DNA from: Butyricicoccus sp.
GTDB taxonomy: Bacteria > Bacillota > Clostridia > Oscillospirales > Butyricicoccaceae
DNA: 64,000 nt
Assembly (NCBI GenBank): GCA_020025885.1
Contig: JAHHRJ010000003.1
Span: forward strand, 18,622-82,621
Direction: 5' to 3'
Part shown: piece by piece, positions 15,038 through 24,276 of the stretch
Numbering within the stretch: the first letter of the stretch is position 1
Layout of the letters: each line of letters opens with the position of its first letter
Position numbers and translations under genes: made by a program
The notes under the pieces: model-generated
Database searches by the model: none
The model's input: only the letters and a program-made list of their open reading frames with translations
Told to the model about the DNA's origin: nothing

Positions 15038-15949
15038 TTACTTGGTGATTAGTTCAACCTCAACTGGAATCACAGCTTCAACCGATTCGCCAGACAGCAG
15101 GGAAATTGCAGTCTGTACCGCAGTCTGACCCATGAGATCAGGCTTCTGTGCAACAGTTGCTGCCATTTTTCCATTCTGGACTGCCTTGACTGCATCGTCT
15201 GTTGCGTCAAAACCAACGACAAATACCTTGCGGCTGCCGATTGCCTCGACTGCACCCAATGCCATTTCGTCGTTGTGTGCAAATACACCTTGTACATCCG
15301 GGTTTGCTTGCAGGATGTTTTCCATAACGCTCATGCCCTCAGCGCGGTTGAAGTTTGCGGTCTGCTTTGCCACAACATTCAGCGCCTTGTCTGCTGCATT
15401 GTGGAAGCCCTTGCCGCGTTCGATTGCAGCACTTGCGCCCGGAACGCCTTCCAGCTCGGCAACCTTTGCCTGTTCGCCTGTCAAGGAAATCAGATACTCC
15501 GTTGCCATTTCTGCGCCCTTTACGTTGTCAGAAGCGATTGCAGAGTCTACGGTAACACCATTGACTGTACGATCTACCGAGATGACCTTGATGCCCTGTG
15601 CAATCGCGTCCCTGACAGCGGGCGCAACTGCATCAGAGTCCACTGGGTTTACAATCAGCACACCAATGCCCTTGGAAATCAGGTCTTCAATGTCGCTTGC
15701 CTGTTTTGCAGCATCGTCGCCTGCATCGAGTACAATGAGGTTTTTGCCAGCTGCATTTGCCTCAGTTTTTGCACCCTCACTGAGGGTAACAAAGAAGGGG
15801 TTATTGAGGGTGGAAATGGAAAATCCGATGCTGTCCGTTTGTGGTTTGCTGTTACTTCCAATAGTTTCGCCATCGATGGTGAAAACGCTGCATGCTGTAA
15901 CAGAAAGCGTCAGCATCATAGCAGTCAATAATGCAAAGAGTTTTTTCAT
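15038..15949 (-). CDS. rbsB: Ribose ABC transporter, substrate-binding lipoprotein
   Basis: A 303-residue periplasmic-binding-protein-like receptor of the ribose/galactose family. The N-terminus is a lipoprotein signal (MKKLFALLTAMMLTLSVTAC), so it is anchored on the outer face of the membrane. GFSISTLNNPFFVTLSEGAK and GVLIVNPVDSDAV belong to the first lobe, and VFAHNDEMALGAVEAI and VVGFDATDDAVKAV to the second; these aligned Asn/Asp/Arg positions bind the sugar in RbsB. The ATG at 15949 has AAAGGAG 9 nt upstream; the GTG at 15955 is too close. It is the last gene of the rbs operon, an unusual but known place for the receptor. Confidence 0.95.
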   Translation of the reverse strand: MKKLFALLTAMMLTLSVTACSVFTIDGETIGSNSKPQTDSIGFSISTLNNPFFVTLSEGAKTEANAAGKNLIVLDAGDDAAKQASDIEDLISKGIGVLIVNPVDSDAVAPAVRDAIAQGIKVISVDRTVNGVTVDSAIASDNVKGAEMATEYLISLTGEQAKVAELEGVPGASAAIERGKGFHNAADKALNVVAKQTANFNRAEGMSVMENILQANPDVQGVFAHNDEMALGAVEAIGSRKVFVVGFDATDDAVKAVQNGKMAATVAQKPDLMGQTAVQTAISLLSGESVEAVIPVEVELITK

Positions 15950-15964
15950 GTTCACATACTCCTT

Positions 15965-16900
15965 TTATCTTTTACGGTCGGATAATACAGCAATCAGAAT
16001 GACGATGCCTTTTACAACATCCTGATAGTAGGAAGATACGCCAAGAATATTCAGTCCGTTGTTCAGTACTGCGATAATCAGTACACCGATGAATGTGCCA
16101 CAGATCTTTCCGCGTCCGCCGTTCATGCTGGTACCGCCGAGCGCAACGGCTGCGATTGCGTCCAGCTCATAACCCTGACCCAAAGTTGGCTGTGCGGAGC
16201 TTAGACGAGAAAGCAGGATTAGACCAGACAGGGAAGCCATCGCGCCAGAAAGTGCATACGCAATGCGTTTGGTGCGCTCAATGTTAACGCCTGCCAGTCG
16301 TGCAGCAGTGGCGTTGCTGCCAGTTGCATAGATATGACGTCCGAATGTAGTCTTTTGCAGGATGAAAAGGAAAATGATAAATACAAGGATGAACAGCAAA
16401 ACAGGAATTGGGATCATAAACAGGTTACCCTTACCGACTGCTTTCAGAAGCAGGCTGTCACCCAAGTTGGAGATCGGCTTGCCGTCCATGTAGATCATGG
16501 TTACGCCGCGGAATACGGTCATCGTAATGAGGGTTGCGATAAATGGCTGGAGACGTCCTTTGGTCACCAAAAGACCGCTGACATAGCCAAATGCAGTGCC
16601 CAGAAGCAGAGAAAGAATCATTGCTGCGCCCACTGGCATACCGCCAGCGATCATGCCAGCGCAGAGTGCGGTGGTGAGCGCAAGCACAGAACCAACTGAC
16701 AAGTCGATACCGCCAGTGAGGATGACGCAGGTCATGCCAAACGCGATAAAACCGTTGATTGAGGATTGGCGAAGGAGCGATAAAAAGTTTCCAAAGCTGC
16801 GAAATTCAGGGCTGATGATGCCGATTACAACAACCAACAAAATCAGTGCGATTAGCGCCCCCAGATCTTGAAGGCGGCTTGCTGCTTTTGTCTTATTCAT
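15965..16900 (-). CDS. rbsC: Ribose ABC transporter permease
   Basis: A 311-residue inner-membrane permease with about ten hydrophobic segments. [18 protein letters not shown] and [22 protein letters not shown] are signature segments of the RbsC/XylH sugar permeases; the latter region contacts the ATPase. It overlaps rbsA by 8 nt and is followed 15 nt later by rbsB, so all three are co-transcribed. Confidence 0.96.
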   Translation of the reverse strand: MNKTKAASRLQDLGALIALILLVVVIGIISPEFRSFGNFLSLLRQSSINGFIAFGMTCVILTGGIDLSVGSVLALTTALCAGMIAGGMPVGAAMILSLLLGTAFGYVSGLLVTKGRLQPFIATLITMTVFRGVTMIYMDGKPISNLGDSLLLKAVGKGNLFMIPIPVLLFILVFIIFLFILQKTTFGRHIYATGSNATAARLAGVNIERTKRIAYALSGAMASLSGLILLSRLSSAQPTLGQGYELDAIAAVALGGTSMNGGRGKICGTFIGVLIIAVLNNGLNILGVSSYYQDVVKGIVILIAVLSDRKR

Positions 16901-18383
16901 TGAGATTTCCTCCTGTTGCTAAAATCATAATATTTTCTTGATTTGCTTCTTCCTTGGACAGTGTACCTGTGACATGTCCTTCATGTACAACCATGATGCG
17001 GTCAGACATGCCAAGCACTTCGGGAAGTTCGGATGAAACCATGATGATCGCCACACCCTGTGCAGCGAGTGTGTTGATGAGCATATAAATTTCTTTCTTT
17101 GCACCGATATCTACGCCGCGGGTTGGCTCGTCCAGAATCAAAACCTTGGGTTCGGTAAACATCCACTTTGCAAAGATAACCTTTTGCTGATTGCCGCCGC
17201 TGAGACTGCCGCAGGTTTGCTCAGCGGAAGAACAACGGATATGCAGCTCATCAATACCGCGTTTGACGAGGTTTTGTTCCTGCTCTTTGGACAGTACACT
17301 GTGCTTTGAAATGCGATTTAAATTGGCAAGGGAGATATTTTTGGTAATGCTTTCTTCCAGCATCAAGCCCTCAACCTTGCGGTCTTCTGTGATAAAGCCA
17401 ATGCCATTTTTGATTGCGGCTTGTGGATCTGTGTTCTGAATCTCTGTGCCGTTTAATAAGATGTGTCCAGTCACATGCGGCATGTTGCCAAAAATCGCCT
17501 GCATGATTTCCGTTCTGCCTGCGCCCATCAGTCCGGATACGCCCAGAACTTCGCCCGCGCGTACCGCAAAGGAGACATCTTCGAATGTTCCGGGGCAGGT
17601 GAGGTGCTGGACTTCCAAGACAGGTGCGCCGATGGGCACGTCTCTTGCGGGATAGCGTTCGCCGATTTCTCTGCCGATCATCATTTTGACCACGTCGTTC
17701 ATATCGGTGTCCTTGATGTTCTTTGTGCCGACGTATGTACCATCTCGCAGAATGGTGATGCGGTCGCACAGCTCGAAGATTTCTTCCATACGGTGGGAGA
17801 TATAGACAATGGATACGCCTTTTTCGCGCAAGGATTTCACAACATCAAAAAGCACATGGGTTTCGCTTTGAGTCAGTGCGGCGGTCGGCTCGTCCATGAT
17901 AATGACCTGTGCATCGGCCATCAGTGCTTTTGCGATTTCGACCATCTGCTGTTGTCCAACCGATAGCTCATTCATGCGCTGGCGTGGGTCGATCTTGACA
18001 CCCAGTCGTTCCAAAACCGTTTTTGCTTCTTTTTGCATGCGGGACTTATCGCATACGCCGAAGCGGTTTTTGATCTCTTTTCCAAGAAACATGTTTTCTT
18101 CTACGGTGAGATCAAACAAAACATTCAGCTCTTGATGAATGAATACAACGCCTGCTTTTTCTGCTTCTTTTGCGCTTTTGTAGCAAACTTCTTTGCCATC
18201 CACAAGGATTGTTCCGGCATCTTTGGTGTAAACGCCAGTGAGGATCTTCATAAGGGTGGATTTACCAGCACCGTTTTCTCCCATTAGGGCATGAATTTCG
18301 CCAGTTTTTAGGGAGAATCCAGCGTCTTTTAATACTTTATTACTTGCGAAGGCTTTACAGATTTCTTTCATCATGATTTCCAT
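16893..18383 (-). CDS. rbsA: Ribose ABC transporter ATPase (two nucleotide-binding domains)
   Basis: A 496-residue fused ATPase. The first domain has Walker [10 protein letters not shown], the signature LSVGQQQ and Walker [12 protein letters not shown]. The second domain has a degenerate Walker A ([10 protein letters not shown]), the signature LSGGNQQK and [11 protein letters not shown]. This asymmetry is normal in the RbsA/MglA group. It couples ATP hydrolysis to sugar import through RbsC. The ATG at 18383 follows a GGGGGCG stretch, and 16 nt separate it from rbsD. Confidence 0.96.
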   Translation of the reverse strand: MEIMMKEICKAFASNKVLKDAGFSLKTGEIHALMGENGAGKSTLMKILTGVYTKDAGTILVDGKEVCYKSAKEAEKAGVVFIHQELNVLFDLTVEENMFLGKEIKNRFGVCDKSRMQKEAKTVLERLGVKIDPRQRMNELSVGQQQMVEIAKALMADAQVIIMDEPTAALTQSETHVLFDVVKSLREKGVSIVYISHRMEEIFELCDRITILRDGTYVGTKNIKDTDMNDVVKMMIGREIGERYPARDVPIGAPVLEVQHLTCPGTFEDVSFAVRAGEVLGVSGLMGAGRTEIMQAIFGNMPHVTGHILLNGTEIQNTDPQAAIKNGIGFITEDRKVEGLMLEESITKNISLANLNRISKHSVLSKEQEQNLVKRGIDELHIRCSSAEQTCGSLSGGNQQKVIFAKWMFTEPKVLILDEPTRGVDIGAKKEIYMLINTLAAQGVAIIMVSSELPEVLGMSDRIMVVHEGHVTGTLSKEEANQENIMILATGGNLNE

Positions 18384-18399
18384 AAAATCGCCCCCTTAC

Positions 18400-18804
18400 T
18401 TAAAAGATACAGCCAGATTGCAGGATGATATTGCCATAAGGCGTGTTTTCGCCTGTGCGTACAACTGCTTTGCAGGTTTTTGTCATCTGCTTGAGCTGTT
18501 CATGTGTCACAAATTCAACGGTTGGCATTTCAGAGGTTTCAAAGAATGCATAAATTTTCTTGAGGATTTGTGGATTATGAGTCTTGATCTCATCGGCTAA
18601 GATGATTTTTTCGATTTTCATATCCTGTCCGACTTCTTGGAGCACATCCATAAAGGAGGGGACACCAAAACGCAGTGCAAGGTCGATTTTCTGCGTTTCT
18701 GCTGGAATGGGCAGACCGCAATCTCCGATACAGATTTGATCGGTGTGTCCCATATTGGAGAGCACCATGGAAATTTGGCTGTTTAGGATTCCATGCTTTT
18801 TCAT
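18400..18804 (-). CDS. rbsD: D-ribose pyranase
   Basis: A 134-residue RbsD protein that converts beta-pyranose to the furanose form of ribose before phosphorylation. MKKHGILNSQISMVLSNMGHTDQICIGDCGLPIP is diagnostic; H20 is the expected catalytic residue. The C-terminal TGENTPYGNIILQSGC is also conserved. It is placed between the kinase and the transporter in the operon. Confidence 0.97.
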   Translation of the reverse strand: MKKHGILNSQISMVLSNMGHTDQICIGDCGLPIPAETQKIDLALRFGVPSFMDVLQEVGQDMKIEKIILADEIKTHNPQILKKIYAFFETSEMPTVEFVTHEQLKQMTKTCKAVVRTGENTPYGNIILQSGCIF

Positions 18805-18819
18805 ACTGTGCCGCCTTCC

Positions 18820-19701
18820 TTATAATTCTTTGCTGACTTCGTCTGCGGTTGGCATGCCCGTCTGTGCACCGAATCGCTCGGTTGACAGGCTTGCGGCAAC
18901 ATTTGCATAGTGAAGTGCTGTTTTGAGATCGTCGCCCTTGGCGAAGCGTACCGCGAATGCGGCGTTTAAGGTATCTCCCGCGCCGGTGGTATCCACGACC
19001 TTGGCTTTTCTGGCAGGTACAGTAAAGATTTCCTGATCCTTTGTGCAAGCGGAAACACCCTTGGAACCTTGGGTAATGATGAGCTTTTCCGGATATTTCA
19101 TCAAAAGTTCTTCGGTGGTGTGCTCTGCACCGAAAATTAAACGTGCTTCATGCTCATTTGGAGTCAGGAAGGTTACCTTCTCGATCACTTCTATCGGAAC
19201 GGCGGAAGCAGGAGCCGGATTTAAAATCACTGGAATTTCCTTCTCCGAACAGAAATCAATGATGGCATAAACGGTTTCGAGCGGGATTTCATGCTGGAGT
19301 ACGACCAGCGAACACACTGCAAGCGAGTCCTTGATTTCATCCAGATAGGCGAGATCGACATGGCTGTTCGCACCTGCGACAACAACGATCGTATTGTCAT
19401 TGTCACCCACAGTAATGAGCGCCAGTCCGGTTGGTACATTGGGGAGTACACAGATGTGCGCAGTCTTCACATGGTTTGCATTCAGATTTTCCAGCATCTT
19501 TCTGCCGTTTTCATCGTCACCAACACATCCGAACATTTCGACTTCTGCGCCGAGTCGTGCCATAGCGACTGCTTGGTTTGCGCCTTTTCCACCGGGGATG
19601 TATTGGAGCTTGTCACCGCGAAGGGTCTCACCCTTGAGGGGGATGCGCTCGGCTGTAACAGTAAGGTCTGTATTGATGCTTCCGACAACTGCAATTTTCA
19701 T
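18820..19701 (-). CDS. rbsK: Ribokinase
   Basis: A 293-residue PfkB-family kinase that makes ribose 5-phosphate. The N-terminal GSINTDLT and GGKGANQAVAMARLG motifs bind ribose, and the C-terminal DTTGAGDTLNAAF motif carries the catalytic aspartate and anion hole. The ATG at 19701 overlaps the rbsR stop as ATGA. A longer open frame into rbsR is not used because the site GGAGG lies directly before 19701. Confidence 0.96.
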   Translation of the reverse strand: MKIAVVGSINTDLTVTAERIPLKGETLRGDKLQYIPGGKGANQAVAMARLGAEVEMFGCVGDDENGRKMLENLNANHVKTAHICVLPNVPTGLALITVGDNDNTIVVVAGANSHVDLAYLDEIKDSLAVCSLVVLQHEIPLETVYAIIDFCSEKEIPVILNPAPASAVPIEVIEKVTFLTPNEHEARLIFGAEHTTEELLMKYPEKLIITQGSKGVSACTKDQEIFTVPARKAKVVDTTGAGDTLNAAFAVRFAKGDDLKTALHYANVAASLSTERFGAQTGMPTADEVSKEL

Positions 19702-20696
19702 TGGATGAATCCTCCTTTTGTCCTGTGTGTGGTTTGTCTTTCGATGAGTGAAACATCTAAAATTAGGTTTTCTTGATTTTGGGATGCGCTGTCTTGTAAG
19801 ATAAGCTGTACTGCTTTTTGTCCCAGTTCGCAAATGGGCTGATGAATCGTTGTCAGCTCGGGAGTCAAACGCCAGCTAAAGCTGATGTCATCAAAGCCGA
19901 TCAGCTGGATGTCATCCGGAATTTTATAACCAGCTTGTGTTAGGATCTTATAAACTGCCATTGCCGCAATGTCATTGCTTGCAAGGATACCGTCGGCGTC
20001 GGGGTAGTATGCCATGATCTCCTTTGCTGCAATGAGTCCGCTCTCATAAGAATAGTCACAGTCTAGGAACAATGGTTCACGGTTATATTTTTCGCAGATA
20101 TCCACATATGCCCGATATCGTTCTTGACTGCTGGAATATTTCTGCGGTGCGCGCAGACAAATGATTTTTTTGCATCCACACTGCACAAGATGTTCTGCCG
20201 CGAGCCAGCCGCCTTTATAATGATCGGCTTCAATCGAAGCAACCTTTTTGCCGGAGGTAAAGCGTCGATCCATGACAACGATGGGAAGTTCGCAGTTTGC
20301 GATATTTTTTCCAGTATCCTCGCCGTTTGTCATAATGATGATGCCGTCAGCTTTCATCTGTACCAGCATTTGAATGTTGATTGCTTCTTTTTCAGGGCTG
20401 TGATCAGAATAGCACAAGAGGATTTTATAACCCTGCGTGAATGCTTCCGTTTCGATTGCTTTTGCAGCTTCGCTGAAGAATGGATTTTCAATATCTGGAA
20501 TGATGACACCGATGATCTTGGAAGAATGCTTAAACAATGCACGTGCCAGTTCGTTTGGTTTGAAACCGGTTTCAGAAATGGCGGCAAGAACAGCCTGTCG
20601 CTTGCGCTCGTCAACTTTTGCCGTTCCGTTGATTACGCGGGATACGGTAGCAGGGGAGACCCCAGCCAGTTTTGCGACTTCTCGAATCGTTGCCAT
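19698..20696 (-). CDS. rbsR: LacI-family repressor of the ribose operon
   Basis: A 332-residue regulator. The N-terminal helix-turn-helix TIREVAKLAGVSPATVSRVIN is followed by a hinge (NELARALFKHSSKIIGVIIPDIENPFF) and a periplasmic-binding-like effector domain. It is the first gene of rbsRKDACB, so it is probably autoregulated and released by ribose or ribose phosphate. A matching operator lies between its promoter and start codon. Confidence 0.94.
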   Translation of the reverse strand: MATIREVAKLAGVSPATVSRVINGTAKVDERKRQAVLAAISETGFKPNELARALFKHSSKIIGVIIPDIENPFFSEAAKAIETEAFTQGYKILLCYSDHSPEKEAINIQMLVQMKADGIIIMTNGEDTGKNIANCELPIVVMDRRFTSGKKVASIEADHYKGGWLAAEHLVQCGCKKIICLRAPQKYSSSQERYRAYVDICEKYNREPLFLDCDYSYESGLIAAKEIMAYYPDADGILASNDIAAMAVYKILTQAGYKIPDDIQLIGFDDISFSWRLTPELTTIHQPICELGQKAVQLILQDSASQNQENLILDVSLIERQTTHRTKGGFIQ

Positions 20697-20715
20697 GATA
20701 TAACCTCCAAATGAT

Positions 20716-20729
20716 TGAAACCCGTTTCA
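20716..20729 (-). promoter_or_regulatory. RbsR operator
   Basis: TGAAAC-SS-GTTTCA, a palindrome of the LacI-family type, centred about 13 nt downstream of the predicted transcription start. Binding here would block the operon. Confidence 0.85.
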
Positions 20730-20741
20730 TAAGATGGTTCT

Positions 20742-20770
20742 ATTATATGCATGTGGTTTTATGTTGTCAA
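20742..20770 (-). promoter_or_regulatory. rbs operon promoter
   Basis: Fully consensus on the minus strand: -35 TTGACA (20765-20770), 17-nt spacer, -10 TATAAT (20742-20747). The strength fits a promoter meant to be held down by a repressor. Confidence 0.93.
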
Positions 20771-20900
20771 TGGGATTTGTAAAGTTTGTAAAAATTGTAT
20801 ATTGGATCGGCTTTAGTTTAAACAAAGTGCACATTAGAAAAGCCGATTTCTTTTGTGTATCCATGTTGCATGAGACGAGGGGAGAAACCCAGACAAGAAA

Positions 20901-20952
20901 AATGCCCCTGCGTGCATTCTGAAACCAGTTTGCATACAGGAGCATTTTTTTC
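20901..20952 (-). terminator. nfnAB terminator
   Basis: Stem AATGCTCCTGTATGCA / TGCGTGCAGGGGCATT-type pairing around a loop, with A-runs and T-runs on both sides, 27 nt after the nfnB stop. It may also act on the plus strand. Confidence 0.8.
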
Positions 20953-20978
20953 ATTTTTATTTGCAATGAAACAGAGGA

Positions 20979-22373
20979 TCAAGCCTTGTTTTGAATGTAT
21001 TCATCCATTGCAGCCGCGGCACGCTTACCAGCACCCATTGCCAAAATAACCGTTGCAGCGCCAGTGACTGCATCACCGCCAGCAAAAACGCCGTCCTTGC
21101 TGGTGATGCCGTTTTCTTCATCGGCAACGATACAGCCGCGCTTGTTAGTCTCCAGTCCTGGAGTTGTGGAGCGGATCAGTGGGTTCGGGCTGGTGCCGAT
21201 CGCAACGATTACAGCGTCCAGATCCAGCACAAACTCGCTGCCAGCAACTGGTACTGGACGGCGGCGTCCGGACTCATCCGGCTCACCAAGCTCCATCTGC
21301 TGGCACTTTAGACCAGTTACAAGATAGCTTTCCTCATCGCCAAGTACTTCGAGCGGTGCAGTCAGGAATTTGAAGATAATGCCTTCTTCCTTGGCGTGGT
21401 GGATCTCTTCCAGACGTGCTGGCAGTTCGGACTCACCACGGCGATATACGATGTATACATCTTCTGCGCCCATACGCTTTGCACAGCGTGCAGCATCCAT
21501 TGCAACATTACCGCCGCCAACGATCGCAACCTTTTTTGCGCGGTGGATCGGGGTGTTGGAATCCTTCTTGTATGCCTTCATCAGGTTGACACGGGTCAGA
21601 TACTCGTTTGCCGAGTAAACGCCGTTGTAGTTCTCGCCTGGAATGCGCATAAAGGTTGGCAGACCTGCGCCAGAGCCGACAAAAATTGCCTCATAGCCAT
21701 CTGCAAACAGATCATCGATGGTTTCAGAACGACCGACAACAAAGTTCAGTACAAAGGTAACGCCGAGTTCTTTCAGGGTGTCGATTTCTTTCTGCACGAT
21801 GGACTTCGGCAGACGGAATTCCGGAATGCCATACATCAGCACGCCGCCAGCGGTATGTAGTGCCTCAAATACAGTTACTTCATAACCCTTGCGTACAAGA
21901 TCACCCGCGCACGTCAGACCAGCAGGACCTGCACCAACGACTGCAACCTTGTGTCCGTTTGGTTCCGGCTTTTCCGGCTTGGAGGTGTCATGTGCCATTG
22001 CATAGTCGGCAACAAAACGTTCCAGACGACCGATGCCAACCGACTCGCCCTTGATGGCACGTACACACTTCTGCTCGCACTGGGTTTCCTGTGGGCATAC
22101 ACGACCGCAAACAGCAGGCAGAGCAGAAGTCTCTTTGATCTTTGCAGCCGCTTCGAGGAATTTGCCCTCAGCAACCAGCGCAATAAATTCCGGAATCTGT
22201 ACACCAACTGGGCAGCCAGATACGCAAGGCTTGTGCTTACAATTGAGGCAGCGCTGTGCTTCTTCAATCGCCATTTCTGGGGTGTAGCCAGTGGTTACTT
22301 CTTCAAAATTCTTGTTGCGAATATTTGGTTCCTGCTCTGGCATTGGAACCTTGGTCAAAGACATATTCGGCAT
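20979..22373 (-). CDS. nfnB: Electron-bifurcating ferredoxin:NADP+ oxidoreductase, large subunit
   Basis: A 464-residue flavoprotein of the GltD-like family. Two N-terminal cysteine clusters (CLNCKHKPC-x3-C and CGRVCPQETQCEQKC) hold [4Fe-4S] centres. GAGPAGLTCAGDL binds FAD and GGGNVAMDAAR binds NADP(H). Such proteins are often annotated as glutamate synthase small chain, but the partner gene (FAD/NAD-binding subunit 2 nt upstream) identifies the NfnAB complex. That enzyme couples ferredoxin and NADH oxidation to NADPH formation in anaerobes. Confidence 0.92.
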   Translation of the reverse strand: MPNMSLTKVPMPEQEPNIRNKNFEEVTTGYTPEMAIEEAQRCLNCKHKPCVSGCPVGVQIPEFIALVAEGKFLEAAAKIKETSALPAVCGRVCPQETQCEQKCVRAIKGESVGIGRLERFVADYAMAHDTSKPEKPEPNGHKVAVVGAGPAGLTCAGDLVRKGYEVTVFEALHTAGGVLMYGIPEFRLPKSIVQKEIDTLKELGVTFVLNFVVGRSETIDDLFADGYEAIFVGSGAGLPTFMRIPGENYNGVYSANEYLTRVNLMKAYKKDSNTPIHRAKKVAIVGGGNVAMDAARCAKRMGAEDVYIVYRRGESELPARLEEIHHAKEEGIIFKFLTAPLEVLGDEESYLVTGLKCQQMELGEPDESGRRRPVPVAGSEFVLDLDAVIVAIGTSPNPLIRSTTPGLETNKRGCIVADEENGITSKDGVFAGGDAVTGAATVILAMGAGKRAAAAMDEYIQNKA

Positions 22374-22375
22374 AA

Positions 22376-23218
22376 TTATTGTACCTCCATCTTATGCATG
22401 TTGCATTTGTGTTCAAGTGCATCATGCTCCTGCTTTCTGTACATAGCACTGCGGCGCATGGACTCATCAAAATCGACCAGATGACCATCGAAGTCAGGTC
22501 CGTCTACACAAGCAAACTTGGTTTCGCCGCCAACCGTCAGACGGCAGCCGCCGCACATACCCGTGCCATCAACCATGGTCGAGTTCATGGATACAATGGT
22601 TTTGATGCCATAAGGACGTGTGGTCTCACACACGAACTTCATCATAATCATAGGACCGATCGCAATGACTGCATCGTACTGGTTACCTGCTTCGATCAGT
22701 TCCTTCAGTACTTCGGTAACAAGCGCCTTGTGTCCGTTCGAACCATCGTCGGTTACGAGATGCAGACGGGTGGAAGCGGCACGCATTTCGTCTTCCAGAA
22801 TAATAATATCTTTATTGCGGAAGCCGGCGATCAGGTCAACCTCTGTACCCATTTCATGCAGTGCTTTTGCCTGCGGATACGCAATTGCACAGCCCAGACC
22901 GCCGCCAACAACAGCAACTTTCTTGAGCCCTTCCAGCTCGCTTGCACGACCGAGCGGACCAACGAAGTCATGCAGACAGTCTCCAACATTTAGCTGACCG
23001 AGCTGCTTTGTGGTTGCACCAACCTCTTGGAAGATAATCATAATGGTACCCTGCTCGCGATCGTAGGAAGCGATCGTCAACGGAATACGTTCGCCTTCTT
23101 CATCCACGCGCAGGATAATGAACTGTCCAGGCAGTGCCTTTTTCGCAACATGGGGAGCCTCAATAATCATTTGTTTGGTATTAGTATTGAGCGTCTTTTT
23201 TTCAAGAATTTTATACAT
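22376..23218 (-). CDS. nfnA: Electron-bifurcating ferredoxin:NADP+ oxidoreductase, small subunit
   Basis: A 280-residue protein of the dihydroorotate-dehydrogenase electron-transfer-subunit type. The N-terminal beta barrel binds FAD (RIPLTIASYD), the middle binds NAD (VAVVGGGLGCAIAYPQAKAL), and the C-terminal MCGGCRLTVGG...FACVDGP cysteines bind a [2Fe-2S] centre. It is the first gene of the pair and overlaps no other gene. The promoter is directly upstream. In Clostridia it forms NfnAB with the downstream product. Confidence 0.93.
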   Translation of the reverse strand: MYKILEKKTLNTNTKQMIIEAPHVAKKALPGQFIILRVDEEGERIPLTIASYDREQGTIMIIFQEVGATTKQLGQLNVGDCLHDFVGPLGRASELEGLKKVAVVGGGLGCAIAYPQAKALHEMGTEVDLIAGFRNKDIIILEDEMRAASTRLHLVTDDGSNGHKALVTEVLKELIEAGNQYDAVIAIGPMIMMKFVCETTRPYGIKTIVSMNSTMVDGTGMCGGCRLTVGGETKFACVDGPDFDGHLVDFDESMRRSAMYRKQEHDALEHKCNMHKMEVQ

Positions 23219-23244
23219 TCCAATCCACCTCCATAATGTATTTC

Positions 23245-23273
23245 ATTATACAACAGGGGCAGATAATTTGCAA
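23245..23273 (-). promoter_or_regulatory. nfnAB promoter
   Basis: On the minus strand -35 TTGCAA (23268-23273), 17-nt spacer, -10 TATAAT (23245-23250), 27 nt before the start codon. Confidence 0.8.
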
Positions 23274-23339
23274 GAATGCTTTTTGAGAATGAATTGGTGA
23301 AATTATGAGATTGTGTGAAAAGACACAAGAGAAATTGCA

Positions 23340-24089
23340 TTATGAGTAATTCAAAGTGATGTATTCCGAGCGGGAATAGCCCTCGATATCCTGATATCGG
23401 ATGACATACCAGCCGTTCCAAGAGCCAAGCACAGCTACTTGTGCACCGTCTGGTGCGCGTCCTAAAATCGGTGCATCCAAGGAGGGACGTTCCCGAATGT
23501 TCAGGTTGCCGCCGTTCAGATCAACAGTGGCAGACAAAATGGGTTCGGGCTCCAGGAAGGGCACGCCGAAGTATTGGGTCAGTGCCATGACCATGGCACG
23601 CGCGATTGGTACAATGTTGCCGCGGATCCATGTGGCGTCGTCAGGGTTATCGTGGTAACCAAGCTCTGCGAGAATGGCAGGGGCGCGGGTGCGTGTGACT
23701 TCGCCGATACTGGTGGTAGGGCGCGCAACCACATCGTCCGGCAATGGATAGATCCGGCGGAGCTGAGAGACAGCAAGATCCGCTAAAATACGGCTGCGCT
23801 CAGAAGCTGGGTAATAGTACACATCAATACCGCGCAAGCGTCCAGCAAGGCTTTCTGGAGCGGCGTTGGAGTGTAATGCAACATGCGCATCATATTCTCC
23901 AGCGTTGGAAGCGCGAATGGAAGAAGCCGCCGTCATTTCTGGCGTGTTGCGTGTGAATGTGATACCGGATGCGGTCAAATACGGTTCCATCGCATCTGCG
24001 ACTAAATTCATGTAAAACTCTTCGCTGCCGTCTCCATCATAATAAAGGTTAAAATCTTGTGTACTTGGGGATAAGTAAATATTTGGCAT
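23340..24089 (-). CDS. N-acetylmuramoyl-L-alanine amidase with SH3 domain
   Basis: A 249-residue protein. Residues about 1-175 form an Amidase_3 fold: VALHSNAAPE supplies a zinc histidine and AILAELGYHDN the catalytic glutamate. The position of the first zinc histidine (usually GHGG) is taken by SPSTQ, as in a group of clostridial amidases that begin YLSPS, so the metal site differs from the classical one. Residues about 185-249 are a bacterial SH3 domain (LNIRERPSLDAPILGRAPDGAQVAVLG) that binds cell wall. There is no signal peptide, so export is unclear; spore or lysis functions are possible. The ATG at 24089 follows GGAGGT. Confidence 0.85.
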   Translation of the reverse strand: MPNIYLSPSTQDFNLYYDGDGSEEFYMNLVADAMEPYLTASGITFTRNTPEMTAASSIRASNAGEYDAHVALHSNAAPESLAGRLRGIDVYYYPASERSRILADLAVSQLRRIYPLPDDVVARPTTSIGEVTRTRAPAILAELGYHDNPDDATWIRGNIVPIARAMVMALTQYFGVPFLEPEPILSATVDLNGGNLNIRERPSLDAPILGRAPDGAQVAVLGSWNGWYVIRYQDIEGYSRSEYITLNYS

Positions 24090-24194
24090 ACTATAAGACC
24101 TCCTGCAACTGACATAGATGGATATTTCATTGCTATGCACAAAAGAGGAAAGTGGTTACAAGTTTGAAAAAATCAGGTTTTCTTTGAAAAATAG

Positions 24195-24223
24195 TTGTAT
24201 TCTTGTCAAATACGCGGTATGAT
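24195..24223 (+). promoter_or_regulatory. brnQ promoter
   Basis: -35 TTGTAT (24195-24200), 17-nt spacer, -10 TATGAT (24218-24223). A small hairpin ACCGCA/TGCGGT lies just before the Shine-Dalgarno sequence. Confidence 0.65.
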
Positions 24224-24276
24224 AGAGCACACACGAATTTTAAATGAACCGCATCTATGCGGTAAGGAGGAATTGC

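Noticed and set aside
20979..22373. Glutamate synthase small subunit (GltD)
   Set aside because: The protein is GltD-like, but no large subunit is present and the adjacent FAD/NAD-binding partner identifies NfnAB.
24141..24276. T-box or other amino-acid riboswitch before brnQ
   Set aside because: The leader is too short and lacks the T-box sequence; only a small hairpin is present.
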